Source: Batillaria attramentaria
Lineage: Eukaryota; Mollusca; Gastropoda; Batillariidae
Assembly (NCBI GenBank): GCA_018292915.2
Contig: JACVVK020000037.1
Coordinates: forward strand, 334,501 to 398,500
Direction: 5' to 3'
Length of the DNA stretch: 64,000 nucleotides
The translations under genes were made by a program, and so were the position numbers. Position 1 is the stretch's first letter. Every line of letters begins with the position of its first letter. The notes under the pieces are model-generated. The model worked only from the letters and a program-made list of their open reading frames with translations, made no database searches and had not been told where the DNA came from. This document shows positions 11,491 through 23,334 of this stretch, in pieces.

Positions 11491-11810
11491 GTCAGAAAAT
11501 TTCAAGCAAAAATACGATTGTTTTTTTTTTTTGCATGGGATTTCAGAGTTAAACAAAAAGTAATTTTAACATGAAAAATAAAGTCTTAATCTTGAAATCT
11601 GTGGCGAAACACAGTAAGTTATAGTTCTTTACGACCGTTGGTTACGGGTAGACACTAGGCACTATGTTGTGTGCATTTGTAACGTACGTTTGATTGTTTT
11701 TGTTCTTCAGTCCCTGGCACCCTCCACCAATTTCTCTCCCGGGATAATACAGATGTTAAAATTGAAATACAGTGCAGACAGACATATGACTTGATTCATT
11801 GATTGACTGA

Positions 11811-12140
11811 CACCCCCCCCCCCCCCAAAAAAAAAAAACAACAACAAAAAAACAAACAAACAAACAAACAAAACAAAACCAAAAAACAAAAAAACCCAAA
11901 AAACACCAAAAAAACCAACAAACCCCAAACAAAACAACAACAACGACAAACAACACCAGCAGCAGCAACAACAACAACAACAACAAACAAACAAACAAAA
12001 AACAACAAACAAACAAGAAAAAACAACACACACAAAAACACAAAACAAAACAAAAAAACCGACAACAAACAAAACAAAACAACAACAACAACAACAACGG
12101 CAGCAAGAACAGCAACAACAACAACAACAACAAACAAAGA
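11811..12140. repeat. T-free A/C-rich low-complexity tract (C-run, A-run, CAAA and CAA units)
   Basis: Begins with about 15 C and 12 A, then continues for some 300 bases as CAAA, CAA and ACC units. There is no T on the plus strand and only a few G. The long ORFs here (121-143 codons on both strands) are products of this composition. Read on the minus strand it is a TTTG/TTG tract ending in a G-run, the same layout as several other tracts in the window. Confidence 0.93.
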
Positions 12141-12144
12141 ACTA

Positions 12145-13440
12145 AAAAAACAGCAAGTACAGGATTTGCTGATCGGCTGTTGTGCTCTTACATGTCTTCT
12201 CAGCCGCACTACAGGAGTCGTATCAGCCTTTTGAATGCCTTCGAAACAAGGGTAGTAACTTTAACGATCTCCTTCATTGTGATCAGGGAATGATACAGAG
12301 ATGCTCAGCTGCTCGGGTTGCACCTTTAAACTAAGGCCGGCAAGTCACCAGCTTGTTGTCAGCATGGGGTGGGAGCGATACAAAAGATCTACCCACAATC
12401 TGCGCTCAACCCGAGTGGAACAGTGACACTGACGCGCGTTGAAAATTTTGCTGTTGAGTGAATGGAGGGTGTGTCGAGTTTTCATGCTTTGGTGTGCGTC
12501 AATTGTGCGTGCACAGTTGGTTAGCATTGGCCACAATCGAGGCCTGACGGAAAATACGCGAGACATGGTCGTTTTGAAAACGAGCGCGGAACATATAATG
12601 GGTTAAACTGCATTGCGCTAGAACCTGTTTGTGTAATAAGAAGTACATTGCTTTTTTGTGCTCCGAGCTTTCCAGCCTTGTGTAAGCCGAGCGGCAGGGG
12701 ATGCGTGTGAAAATTGCTGTCCATCCGTGCATAAAATAATAAAGCGCGGGTTGAATTGCAAATCTTTCCCTCAGTCCACAAACCTCTTCTTTTGCTGGCT
12801 TTTGTTGATAAATCTCTTTGGTCGTAAATTTTATCAAGCCGGTATATCGGTTGGGATTTGTTTGTGTTTATGGAAATCTCTAGTTACGAAACAGCGTAGA
12901 TTTGACTAGAACTTTCTTTTCACAGAACTTCAAAACACGACCAGTAGACGATAAACAAGACAAGTTTAAATTTAATGACTTCCCGAGAACCTCAGGCACT
13001 GGATCCTCTGTGACCTCGAGTGACAGTGATGCCAAATGTAATCTTGTTCAGCAATTGACGTGTACTCGTAAAATCTTCATTAGACATGGGGGGAAAGTGA
13101 CGTCAGTGAATGACGTCAAAGTGTTATTTTGGAACAATTTCATTCCTTGATAAGGGTTTGGTCAAGTTTCAAAAGGCAGTGGAAATATCGATTCAGGCAG
13201 GTTTCACTTACGCCGAGGACAAACAGTGGCAGTAACTGAATGTATTAGGTCGCAATTTCCTTTTTGTTTTCTTTCTCTGCAATAAGTCTACAAAAGTGGC
13301 TCCATAAACTGTCGACGAAAAGGGTTGGCTACTGCAATAGCAAACGCGCTGTAACGGTTATTAGTTTGTCTTTTCACAGTTGAATGAGAACAGACAATTC
13401 CACTCCTGTCAATCAAAAGGGGACAGCCCCCAGAATTCAG
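12145..13440. other. Unique non-coding DNA, no gene seen
   Basis: No recognisable gene or repeat. Overlapping minus-strand ORFs at 12345-12837 lack any domain. Confidence 0.4.
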
Positions 13441-13446
13441 CCAATC

Positions 13447-13724
13447 GCGTGCCGTGGTGTAATAAGCACAACACATGGCACGGTCTGGCAAACGGTCTTG
13501 CCAGACACTACAAAGAGGGAAGCACATGTATAGTTTACTATGACTGAAACGTGGAACGCAAGCCGTAAGTCATTTGACGTCAGTCTTTTTCATCTTGAAA
13601 TCACCCCTTTTTTCCCATAAAATGACGTCATTGACGTACTGTGCTTTTCCAATACCGGCACGGCAGAGGAAAGGGGCGGGGCTCTGACCTCGGGGTTTGC
13701 CGAGTGGAGTCGTCTATTATGACT
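13447..13724 (+). repeat. Dispersed repeat F, copy 2
   Basis: Second copy of the family at 6007. It keeps TGACGTCA (13623-13630) and GGGGCGGGGC (13673-13682) at the same spacing as copy 1, about 50 bases start to start, and adds a further TGACGTCA at 13575-13582. An inverted repeat GTCTGGCA..TGCCAGAC lies at about 13482-13505. A CCAAT box with flanking sequence sits just upstream at 13441. Confidence 0.75.
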
Positions 13725-13729
13725 GTTGT

Positions 13730-14975
13730 CGACACTGAAATAATACAATGTATTGTGCCCTGAAATTATTGAAATTATAGACCTTGGGGTGAAGCCAAAT
13801 TTGTACTCTTTCTTAGTTCGGATGTGTGATAGGTATAACCGACAGTAGTTGCCTACAAAAGCAATGATTTGTTTCCACCGTTTGTGTGTCTTCGTCTGAC
13901 TGTCACGGTTGAGTAAACTTCCTTCAGTACAAAACCGCTCCGGTCCCAAAGCCAACTACCTAATTAATCAAACAAGCCCAGCATCCCCCCCCCCCCCACT
14001 AGAAGACTCCCCCCTCCTTGTCAATATGAATCTAATCCTTCAGAACTCGCCCCCTTCTAAAAACCGCAGCGAGACATCGCGCATCATACAACTTATGATA
14101 TGACCAGCGGCCGGACAGTCGGCCCATTAGGGGAGATTCCACTATTAATGCGACTGTCTGTGTCTATCTAAAGGCTGTAAAGGGAAGATCTCCCTCTGTG
14201 TCAGGCGTGTGATGGATGGTGTTTGCGCCTGTCTGGGCTGGATAGATCATTGTCGTATCAAAGGGCCTGCGTCTCGCGCTCGGGCCTGTCACATCTTCAA
14301 TCACCAGTCACCACGCCTGGCTTGTTGAACACCGCGGCACACACCCGGGACCGCCAATTTCTGCTTGTGTGTGTGTGTACGTGTGGGTTTGTCATGCATT
14401 CCTTAATTGATAGTTTGACACAGGGAATGGGTGATGCGTGATTATTACCGCTGAAGGGTCTTGTGGTGGACAGGGCGGCACGTTCATAATGTCCCATGCT
14501 TTTGTGTCCTGTGTGTATTTGCTTTTGCTATCTTGTGTCGTTGTTGTGTTTCTGGTGTCTTTTGCCGGCCGTTGCTTCCGATCTTGCATTTATCTTGTAT
14601 CTTGGATGTTGTTGTTGTTGTTGTTATTGTTGTGCGTTCTTGTCGACTTTAGTCCTTGTGTCCTTTAGTCCTGGGCCCGTATGTAAAAGTCGAGGTTAAT
14701 TTAACCCACGGCTACGGGCCTAACCCAGACTAGGACAAAAGAAACCCAAAAGCAAAAGTAAAGAAAAAAGGAAGCAAAGAAAGGAAGAAAAAAAAAAACT
14801 CCTTCTATATCGGCTCACGCACCTTGCTGGAATGGGCCCGCTTCTTGATTTAAAACAATAAACAACAGAAAATTTAACCCTAGAGCTAGTTTAGTTCGAG
14901 GTTAGACTCTAACCCGGGGCTAAAAGCCCTAACCTCGACTCCCACATGCGGAGCCTGGTGTAGTTTACCTTGTTG
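13730..14975. other. Unique DNA with candidate regulatory stretch 14100-14500
   Basis: The 14100-14500 part is largely free of long simple repeats. It contains GCCCATTAGGGG, CTATTAATGCG, CATTCCTTAATTGATAG, GATTATTACCGC and GTTCATAATGTCCC, a mix of homeodomain-like and TEAD-like cores. A (TTG)n patch follows at about 14609-14633. At 14690-14950 there are three paired motifs of the type TTAACCC/GGGTTA with CTCGA, which may be a small degenerate inverted repeat. No gene seen. Confidence 0.3.
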
Positions 14976-14978
14976 TCG

Positions 14979-15159
14979 AGGAGCCGGGATAGGCGAATGG
15001 GAGAGTGCTGGACTGTCAGGCCTTCGGTCTTAAATTCGAATCCCCGACGTCTAAATGCCAAATATTGGTGCTATCTTTTTCGTCACTGCACCGTCTTTGA
15101 TATAACCAGTCCTGATGTGGTGGAAAAAGGGCGTTAAACCCCTAAACACCCATCCACCC
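14979..15159 (+). mobile_element. SINE-A, tRNA-derived, copy 1
   Basis: tRNA-like head with A-box-like TAGGCGAATGG (14990-15000) and B-box-like ATTCGAATCCCC (15034-15045). The body has CAAATATTGGTGCT, CGTC..GATATAACC, GTGGTGGAAAAAGGGCGTTAAAC and ends in CCTAAACACCCATCCACCC. The same order of blocks is seen at 21922, so this is a family copy with moderate divergence. RNA polymerase III transcription is inferred from the boxes only. A (TTG)n(TG)n microsatellite begins just past the 3' end. Confidence 0.85.
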
Positions 15160-15173
15160 TTTCTTGTCGTCTT

Positions 15174-16315
<1,142 letters not shown>

Positions 16316-16324
16316 GGGTAGAGA

Positions 16325-16510
16325 TCCGGAGTACCCGGAGAGAAACCCACGATCGCTGCTCACCCTTGGACTTTCAATGGTCGGGTTGTGAGTTCGGATC
16401 CCGGCGTGGGCCAAATATTTGTGCTGGCCTTTTTTTCTCGTTGTCCCGTCTATGATATCACCCTTATGTGGTGGAAAAAGACGTTTAACTCCCAAACACC
16501 CCCCACACCA
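16325..16510 (+). mobile_element. SINE-A, copy 2, with a SINE-B fragment at its 5' edge
   Basis: The right part matches SINE-A from the tRNA T-arm on: AGTTCGGATCCC, CAAATATTTGTGCTGGCC, CGTTGTCCCGTC, GATATCACCCTTATGTGG and GACGTTTAACTCCCAAACACC. The expected tRNA 5' half is missing. In its place is ATCCGGAGTACCCGGAGAG, the reverse complement of the central block of SINE-B. The junction suggests a nested or recombined copy. Confidence 0.75.
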
Positions 16511-16519
16511 CCCTTGCAC

Positions 16520-17440
16520 TAGCAAAGTAGTCGGGTCCTAATCTTCTTTAAAAAGGAACTGGAAAGGATGCATACATCCACCCAACACGTACAGTTCTCT
16601 CTCTCTCTCTCTCTGCCCCACCCCACCCCACCCCACCTCACCCTTCCCAACCCCCTCCCCAGTGCTATAAACGCACGTGTGTTTGGGTAACAGACTTTCG
16701 GGAGACTGAAAAAAAAAACTGCTTCCTTTTCTTATCTGTTTCTTGGACAGCTGCATAAGGACCCTGCGCTGCACGCTAAAAACTTAACTTCCACATTAAA
16801 AGAGCGCCTTCCTTTTTATCCCCCCTTTGATGAACCTTTCTATTCTGCCTTTGTTCGCTTTGATTCGATAATTCTCAAGAGAAAAGACCGAGTTCGGCTA
16901 CTTGCTTCGGCGATATCATTTAAGTGGCGAAACCAGGGGATCTCCAACGGCTGGCAACAGTTTTTTTTTTTTTTTTTTTTTAAACAAACACCTGCGTTTC
17001 TTGAGAACCATAATCGTTTCTCACGGCGTCTCCCACCCTCTGTTTTGATTAGTGTTTTGCACTTTTCTCTCACAGAACCCCCGGGGACTGCAAATCATTA
17101 TGAAGTGAACATCAAATAAGACAGTTACCTTTCTTGTTAAGTTCGGAAGCATGCCACTCAACAAGCAATATGTAGAATTTCCTCTCTCTCTCTGTGCTGG
17201 CTACAGGGGTCTCATTTCGGTGAGACCGTCGTATCAGACAGCACTATTAAGTAGGGGGTCAACTGACATCGCTGTGTTGCATGTCATCATATAGGCTTCT
17301 ATGGCTGCGTTTCCGTTCTGATTGCATATTGCTGTGTGTGTTGGTGGATGAATCTCCAACACTGAGAACAGTAAACCGCTCACATAACCAAAGCGCACAT
17401 CTTGATTTATAACGCTTGATAATTTTGATATGTGATTGGT
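16520..17440. other. Unique non-coding DNA with short simple repeats
   Basis: (CT)n at about 16597-16613, CCCCA repeats to 16630 and a poly-T run at about 16960-16980. Near 16845-16940 are CCTTTGTTC and TTTAAGTGG, Sox/TCF and NK2-like cores, but the evidence is thin. No gene seen. Confidence 0.35.
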
Positions 17441-17441
17441 C

Positions 17442-17715
<274 letters not shown>

Positions 17716-17719
17716 AATA

Positions 17720-18745
17720 TTTTTTTTTGAAAAGTGGAACGTGGAAAATTCGTGCAAGTTTCACTTTGTCTTCGTGCCACGTCAGTGATGCGTTTGAAAT
17801 GCTGGTTGGTGATTTCGCTTAAACAGATATCAGTTTCACAGTTTAGTGATGACTTTGGGGAAGTTTGGATTGCTTCCCTTCGGGAAAGCGCGTCGCAACA
17901 GGACTGAGCAGTACCAGAACGCTTGTAGAAGGAAAGCCATGAGGACCCGGAGAGAAAGACCTGGCAGTTTCTGAAAGATTGCAAAATTGTAAAATTGTAA
18001 AAAACATAGGATAGGTATTGGGTGGCGCTGCACCGCGGCGACGCGCTTGCCCCGGCGGAGGCGGCCCGAATTTCCCGAGAGAGATAATAAAGTAGTAAAA
18101 AAAAATTGTTCAGCACGTTACAGCCAGTCAACCTCCAAACTACTTCAGGAGCAAATTAAACTCGAAGACGATGATCACAGCTCCTGCCACTAACTGTGAC
18201 TGACAGTACACGCCGCACTACAAGGTGTTCTCAGGCAAGCCACCGTTTCTGGCCCCTCCTGACTTGCTGATAAGTCACTCTTGAACCATCTGGCCACCCC
18301 CCCCCCCCCCCGCCCTCCACCCCCTTCACAATCAAGGAAATCAAAATCCATTTAACAACCTTAAACACAGAAACCTTTTCTCTTGCTCTCATCTTAATAA
18401 AAAGTCACTCCTTGCGAGCATCAAATAACGAACAGATAAGCTATTCACCCTTTGCTGATGCATGTGGCGAGAAGGACGCATAATTCCAGATGAAAGGCGC
18501 AACAAAGAGATGGTTATCACCGCATCTCTTACAACGATGAGAGGCTGGACTGGTAAGAATTAGCAACACTTTTGAAGATGCAAACAGTTTCTAACACTTG
18601 GCTAGTCGGGGTGGCAGCGGAGGCTACTTTGCCGGTAGCAGTAAAGTTGAGTTTTCTGCCGTTTGAGTGAGTGCATGAATGTAACGATGTACGAAGAGGT
18701 CGGTTACTACATTGATATAAGGAACTTTGCTGTCAGAAGACAAGG
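17720..18745. other. Unique non-coding DNA, no gene seen
   Basis: The 154-codon minus-strand ORF at 17667-18131 contains Asn repeats from the (ATT)n tail and no domain. A C-run lies at about 18297-18311. Nothing else recognised. Confidence 0.4.
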
Positions 18746-18751
18746 GGAAAA

Positions 18752-18791
18752 ATCATCATCATTATCGTCGTCGTCATCATCATCATCATCG

Positions 18792-18826
<35 letters not shown>

Positions 18827-18893
18827 GTCATCATAGTCGTCGCCGCCGCCATCAACGTCATCATCATCATCATCGTCGTCGTCGTCGTCGTCG
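18752..18893. repeat. (CAT/CGT)n trinucleotide tract
   Basis: ATC, GTC and GCC triplets over about 140 bases. On the minus strand this gives a poly-Asp ORF (18707-18937), which is a composition artefact. Confidence 0.93.
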
Positions 18894-18899
18894 TTAGTG

Positions 18900-19350
18900 T
18901 CATATTCTTTTGTGGCGTTTGCAGTGATTGCCGCCATTACGTTTACCCTTAGAGTGAACTAACCGTGAGGGCTTTCGCAATTTCGTAATTCAGAAAATTA
19001 TATGACGCATTTTTAGCGGTAGGAACGGCAACAACGTGATGGCAAGATTCAATCTCTACCCCTACCTTAACTTAGATATTGTTTACCAGGTATGGTACAA
19101 TCACCAACACAGGATGAGATGGTCGAAACTAAGAACTGGCTGTTTCCCAGCTTTTCATACTTGACTGTCAAAGAGGTATCTTACACGGCGTTGAGTTTGA
19201 CAACTCGAAGTCTAATTATTCTGTCGTACAACAACAAATCTGATTAAACGCGCGTCACTTTGCGGCAGATTACGCCAGCAGGGCCCAGCTGTCCACACTA
19301 ACCATCCCTTCCTCTAACTGTACTTATCAACAGATGTTCAACACCACCAC

Positions 19351-19388
<38 letters not shown>

Positions 19389-20028
19389 GCTGTATCCCCA
19401 TTAGCATCAGTCAGCACTTGGTTTGTTCTGCTAGCATTGTTTTGGGAAACAGCGCGAGTTCAGCCGGTGGGAAGGCTTCTGTCAGAAAGGAACAGATCTG
19501 GGTTTTTGTCTGCGACTGCTGGCTGTTTGTGACAAGCGGAATTCACCGGCCTTCAGCACCTCTGATTTGCCTGTCCGACCCCATTGTCTGTTGCCTGCTA
19601 ACCACCGTAGGCGCAGTTGCTGTGTTGTGGGGGTGTGTTTTTGTTTTTTAAGGTAGCTCCGAGGTACCCAGGCTTATCGTGAGAGCAACATGGTTCAGGA
19701 GTAGCAGACTGTCTTTTTCAAGTTTTTTTTTTTTTTTTTTGTCGTTGTTGTTGGCTTTGTGTGATCCGTGGGACGGCGGTATAGATGAAAGGGTGGGGAT
19801 GGGGTCAGGGGTGGGGAGAGGTTTGCAGATGCACCTTGTAAATCGTTAAGAGGGTACTAATCACACTGACACAGCGAAGAAACACACAGTCGTTGCCATA
19901 TTCGTGTATGTCAAAGCGATATGTTCAAGCTAGATTCTTTGAAAATTTCAGACAATTTGAATGACTTTTCACAGAGTTATGAATGTTTCTGCAAGTGGTC
20001 CTTGACTTTTTTTTTTTTTTTTTTTTTA
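18900..20028. other. Unique non-coding DNA with (CT)n and two poly-T runs
   Basis: (CT)n at 19353-19383 and T runs at about 19722-19740 and 20008-20028. The ORF at 19334-19651 starts in the CT array and shows no domain. Confidence 0.4.
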
Positions 20029-20034
20029 GGAATG

Positions 20035-20180
20035 TATGTGCATAGCACTGTGGCGCTCCACAGTGTTCAATGACGTTCTTTCCGCGCCGTGTTCCAGTAA
20101 TTATGCATTAATTTGGGCCGCTACGCTCGGAACTAGGTCAGAGATATGAATATGCAGACTCGGCGTTTGCATGCATACTG
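20035..20180. promoter_or_regulatory. Candidate enhancer with clustered POU/homeodomain-like sites
   Basis: In 140 bases: a hairpin CACTGTGG-CGCT-CCACAGTG (20046-20065), GACGTTC, TAATTATGCATTAATT (20098-20113), ATGAATATGCA (20146-20156) and GTTTGCATGCAT (about 20165-20176). The last three match octamer or POU-homeodomain-type sites. The function is inferred from motifs alone. Confidence 0.3.
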
Positions 20181-20184
20181 CACC

Positions 20185-21280
20185 TAGACGAGAAAACAGT
20201 TCCTTTCGCTCTCTCTTGTCATAAGTTCTCGCTACTGTTGGTTTCATGTGGGCAAATGACAAAAACAGATTTGGCTGGAAGACCTGGTATTGTAATTACG
20301 CGTTTCTTGCGTCAATGGACTTTTTATCTGACATGCTTGATAGGCGAGGAAGGATTAATCTAGGATGTCATAGAAGATTTTTTTTTAATTGTTCTTGGAT
20401 ATTCATTTTAGATGGCATGCAACAGGACACATCTTAGTCATCATCAGTGACATATAATTAGTTTCTCGCAGCTAGTTCGTGACAGTAAAATCAGTATTTC
20501 TTTCTTTGTAAATGTTATTCAAATATTTCCCCGATTAGTGCATCGCTGTTACATGATATACCCCCCCCCCCACCAGTCTTCCCTCTCATTTCTCTTTCAG
20601 TCAGCTGCATTTCTCCTGTCGGAATTTTAGCTCAATGTCACTAACAAGCAACAGAACAAGACGTAACGCTGTGTAACATGATGTTCTTGTGCGAATGTCG
20701 CCGGCAAATCACACTACCACTTAGACAAGAGAATAGCTGCAGAGAGGAAAGAGAAAGGGGGGGGGGAGAGGGGAGCAAAGGGGGAAAAAACCAGAAAGAA
20801 ACTACGGTTGAAAAGAACAGAGGCAAAGGGAGACAATAAGGGATTATGCCCACGTTTTCCCCTAGGGGGCGGAACGATCGGGTGCAGCCGCTGAATTCCG
20901 TGACGCCGCAGAGAAGCAAGCCGTGCGCCACTGAGCGCAGCCGGAAGGTTAGCGAAAACAAAAGGATGAAAAAGTGATCTAATGTCTCCCAGCTGCCTAC
21001 GGCCTCGCTTTGAACGAGCTGTGTGGAGTGACATGCTATAAATTGGTATTGTATATGAAAATAAACAGCGGGCCGCAGGAATCAAAGCACGCTTCAAAGG
21101 CGCGCTGCAGTATGGGAAAGGAATCGGGACTGAGGCGCATGCGCACTGCGTTGAGCTGAGACTGACACTGGCGGTAAGGTTCAGTGGTGTATTGATACCA
21201 CGCAACCTGTCGGGGTGTTCCATGGACGTCTGTGGAAGCGACAAGAAGTGTTTTCAATAAGGGTTGCAAGTTATCTTATA
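20185..21280. other. Unique DNA; possible promoter-like patch near 21135
   Basis: C-run at about 20562-20571 and G-run at about 20757-20767. The 176-codon minus-strand ORF (20714-21244) has no domain. At 21135-21146 GCGCATGCGCAC matches the NRF1 consensus, within a GC-balanced stretch free of repeats. No downstream exon was recognised, so a promoter call is weak. Confidence 0.25.
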
Positions 21281-21286
21281 CATAAA

Positions 21287-21346
21287 TATTTATGCCTATA
21301 AGTATTTATGCCTATAAGTATTTATGCCTATAAGTATTTATGCCTA
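21287..21346. repeat. 16-bp tandem repeat, 3.75 units
   Basis: Unit TATTTATGCCTATAAG repeated perfectly at 21287, 21303 and 21319, with a partial unit at 21335. A G-run follows at about 21362-21373. Confidence 0.95.
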
Positions 21347-21420
21347 ACTTTTCGCGCGGAAGGGGGGGGGGGGCTATCGCCCTCAGTACACTTGCTGGAG
21401 CGCACGGCACTGGTTCACAG

Positions 21421-21786
21421 CTTCATAATAATAATCGTATTTATGTAAGCGCTTTACCCACGCTCACGTGAATCACACGCATTCTCTCAGACACTGGACA
21501 TGAACACACATTAATCATATCGTGCGAAGGGCCAGCTCAGCAAGTTTCGGAAATTCAGGATTGCATTTATGTTCGATTGGGGGGTGGGGGTGGCCGTGGG
21601 GGGGGGGGGGGGGGGCTGAACATTTCGAAAGCAGAGGATGAGGAAACCGGAGTACCCTGAGAGAACTGAACCCCCGACGGTCGGTCCGAATGGACGGTGC
21701 CACACAGGAGAACTGAGAACAATTCTTCGCCCCGAGTGGGACTTGATCCTGACCTCAGTCTCGCATTAGTCGACCATCGACCGCCC
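21421..21786 (-). mobile_element. SINE-B, near full-length copy
   Basis: Read on the minus strand: a tRNA-like head (GGGGCGGTCGATGGTCGACT, then a B-box-like GATCAAGTCCCACTCGGGGC), the central block with GGGTACTCCGG, CTTTCGAAATGTTCAGCCC, a G/C-rich expansion at about 21577-21615, AATTTCCGAAACTTGCTGAG, GAGAGAATGCGTGTGATTCA, CGTGAGCGTGGGTAAAGCGC and the ATT tail. It is collinear with the 35456 copy except for the C-run insertion and a deletion near the 3' end. Confidence 0.85.
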
Positions 21787-21921
21787 CATTCGTAGAGTCA
21801 ACCTTCAGTCCCGTCCATACTTGGAAAATCAGCCTGTCTCTGGTCCCGATGAGTCTTCACAGCACAAACTGACACGTACTTCTCTAATCGACCATCTTCA
21901 CTTTGAATCCACAATCTTTCC

Positions 21922-22094
21922 GGGGGAGCCGGGATAGCCGAATCGTAGAGCGTTGGATTCTCAATGCTCGGGTCGTGAGTTCGAATCCCGGCTGGAGCCA
22001 AATATTTGTGTTGGCCCTTTTCTCGTTGCCCCGTCGTTGATATCACCATTACATGGTGGAAAAGGACGTTAAACTCCCAAACACCCACCCACAA
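21922..22094 (+). mobile_element. SINE-A, best preserved copy
   Basis: Head GGGAGCCGGGATAGCCGAAT with A-box-like TAGCCGAATCG (21935-21945) and B-box GTTCGAATCCC (21979-21989). Body: CAAATATTTGTGTTGGCCC, TCGTTGCCCCGTCGTTGATA, TCACCATTACATGGTGGAAA and GGACGTTAAACTCCCAAACA, ending CCCACCCAC. The TTAA in GGACGTTAAACTCC is the site occupied by a hairpin element in the 54170 copy. It lies about 135 bases from a SINE-B end. Confidence 0.9.
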
Positions 22095-23035
22095 ATGATC
22101 TGTGCGACAAATGAGAGGCAGATCATCTCGAACTGAAAGCGCCGCCAATTCTTCACAAGCATTCTCTGTACTCCGTCGATCCGGAGACGCCGGGAGTAAC
22201 AGCATCCTAGAACACGAGAATGCGTCAGTGTCAGGCAGCTATGTGAGAAAACGAAGGTTACTCTCACAGATCACAAGCGGGGGAGGAACTGGGACTATCT
22301 CTAGACCTGGATACAAAGGATAGTCAGTGTACATGGTGTGTGTCAGAATAGGAGCATAGTTCGGCGACTCATACTAAACATTAGCCTTTGACTATCGCAG
22401 TGTATGCTCCCGTCTTGACAATCCACAATATTGGCATGATAACGCTCCCACAAATCGACAAAAGAAACAGAAGAAGAAGAGGAAGACTGAGTCGCATAGC
22501 CTCTACCCTGTCAGCTCTCGGGCACCATCTCATCACACCGCGATAGTCTTTTAAGAGCCCCTACTGGAGAGGCCTCATCGGGAGTTTCAAATCAACCTCT
22601 AAGGCCTTCTCAAGGGACACCTGGGGTTTTATCACAGGATTCATTAGCAGTATTTAAAGTTTTGTGGATTGTATTAACATGTGGCCGGCCCGGGCTATAG
22701 TCTTTGAGGGTCTGGCCTGCGAGACAAAATGGGGGGACATTTCAGCCGGAGCAGCGCGGGCCCTGTTTCCCTTTGCACTTAATAAACGCGGGCAGTTTGC
22801 GGGCATAAAAGACAGGCATAATGAGTGCTCAGAATGATCCCGGCAAATGGAGAGCCAAGATGGGGAGTTCGTATGGAAGATGGAGCGGTCTTGTCTCGAT
22901 ACGGGGAAGATGGGGTATGCTACAGTCGCCTATTCCCCCCTCCCTCCCCCCCCCTCCACCCCCATCACCTCCCCCCCCCTAATCACACCCTCACTCCATC
23001 ATGCCCATGTGGTCTATGGGCTAAGTGTGTTTGTC
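22095..23035. other. Unique DNA with candidate regulatory stretch 22470-22870
   Basis: 22470-22870 is repeat-free and has CAGGATTCATTAGCAG, TGCACTTAATAAACGCGGG, GGGCATAAAAGACAGGCATA and ATGAGTGCTCAG, a pattern typical of conserved non-coding elements. A C-rich patch follows at 22936-22990. No gene seen. Confidence 0.3.
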
Positions 23036-23038
<3 letters not shown>

Positions 23039-23076
<38 letters not shown>

Positions 23077-23079
23077 GTG

Positions 23080-23143
<64 letters not shown>
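23039..23143. repeat. (CA)n microsatellite, interrupted
   Basis: About 18 CA units, the interruption CCGTGG, then about 31 more. Confidence 0.97.
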
Positions 23144-23145
<2 letters not shown>

Positions 23146-23215
23146 TTCATGGAACATATCGGCTATGTTGTTGTGATAAAAACTGAATTGAATTGAACTG
23201 CATTGAATTATATCG
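23144..23215 (+). mobile_element. Possible retroelement 3' tail with AATTG-type repeats
   Basis: GTGATAAAAACTGAATTGAA followed by TTGAACTGCATTGAATTATA resembles the terminal short repeats seen at LINE/SINE 3' ends. No body is recognisable because a CA array lies directly upstream. Confidence 0.3.
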
Positions 23216-23334
23216 CAAAAGTCGAAGATTAGGTTCATTGTCATCAGTAGACCCTGTAGAGGTCATCCCTGGGCACGCTGATTATATAGCTTACACCATA
23301 TACCAGTGTCCATTTTCAAGTTTTCTGATCGATT

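Noticed and set aside
11707..12234. ORFs of 121-143 codons on both strands
   Set aside because: Composition artefacts of the A/C-only tract: poly-Val/Cys/Phe on one strand and Lys/Asn/Thr on the other.
18707..18937. Poly-aspartate ORF
   Set aside because: Direct translation of a CAT/CGT trinucleotide tract.
21922..21995. A functional tRNA gene
   Set aside because: The A- and B-boxes belong to a SINE head; the same tRNA-like part is followed by the SINE-A body in several copies and the cloverleaf is not intact.
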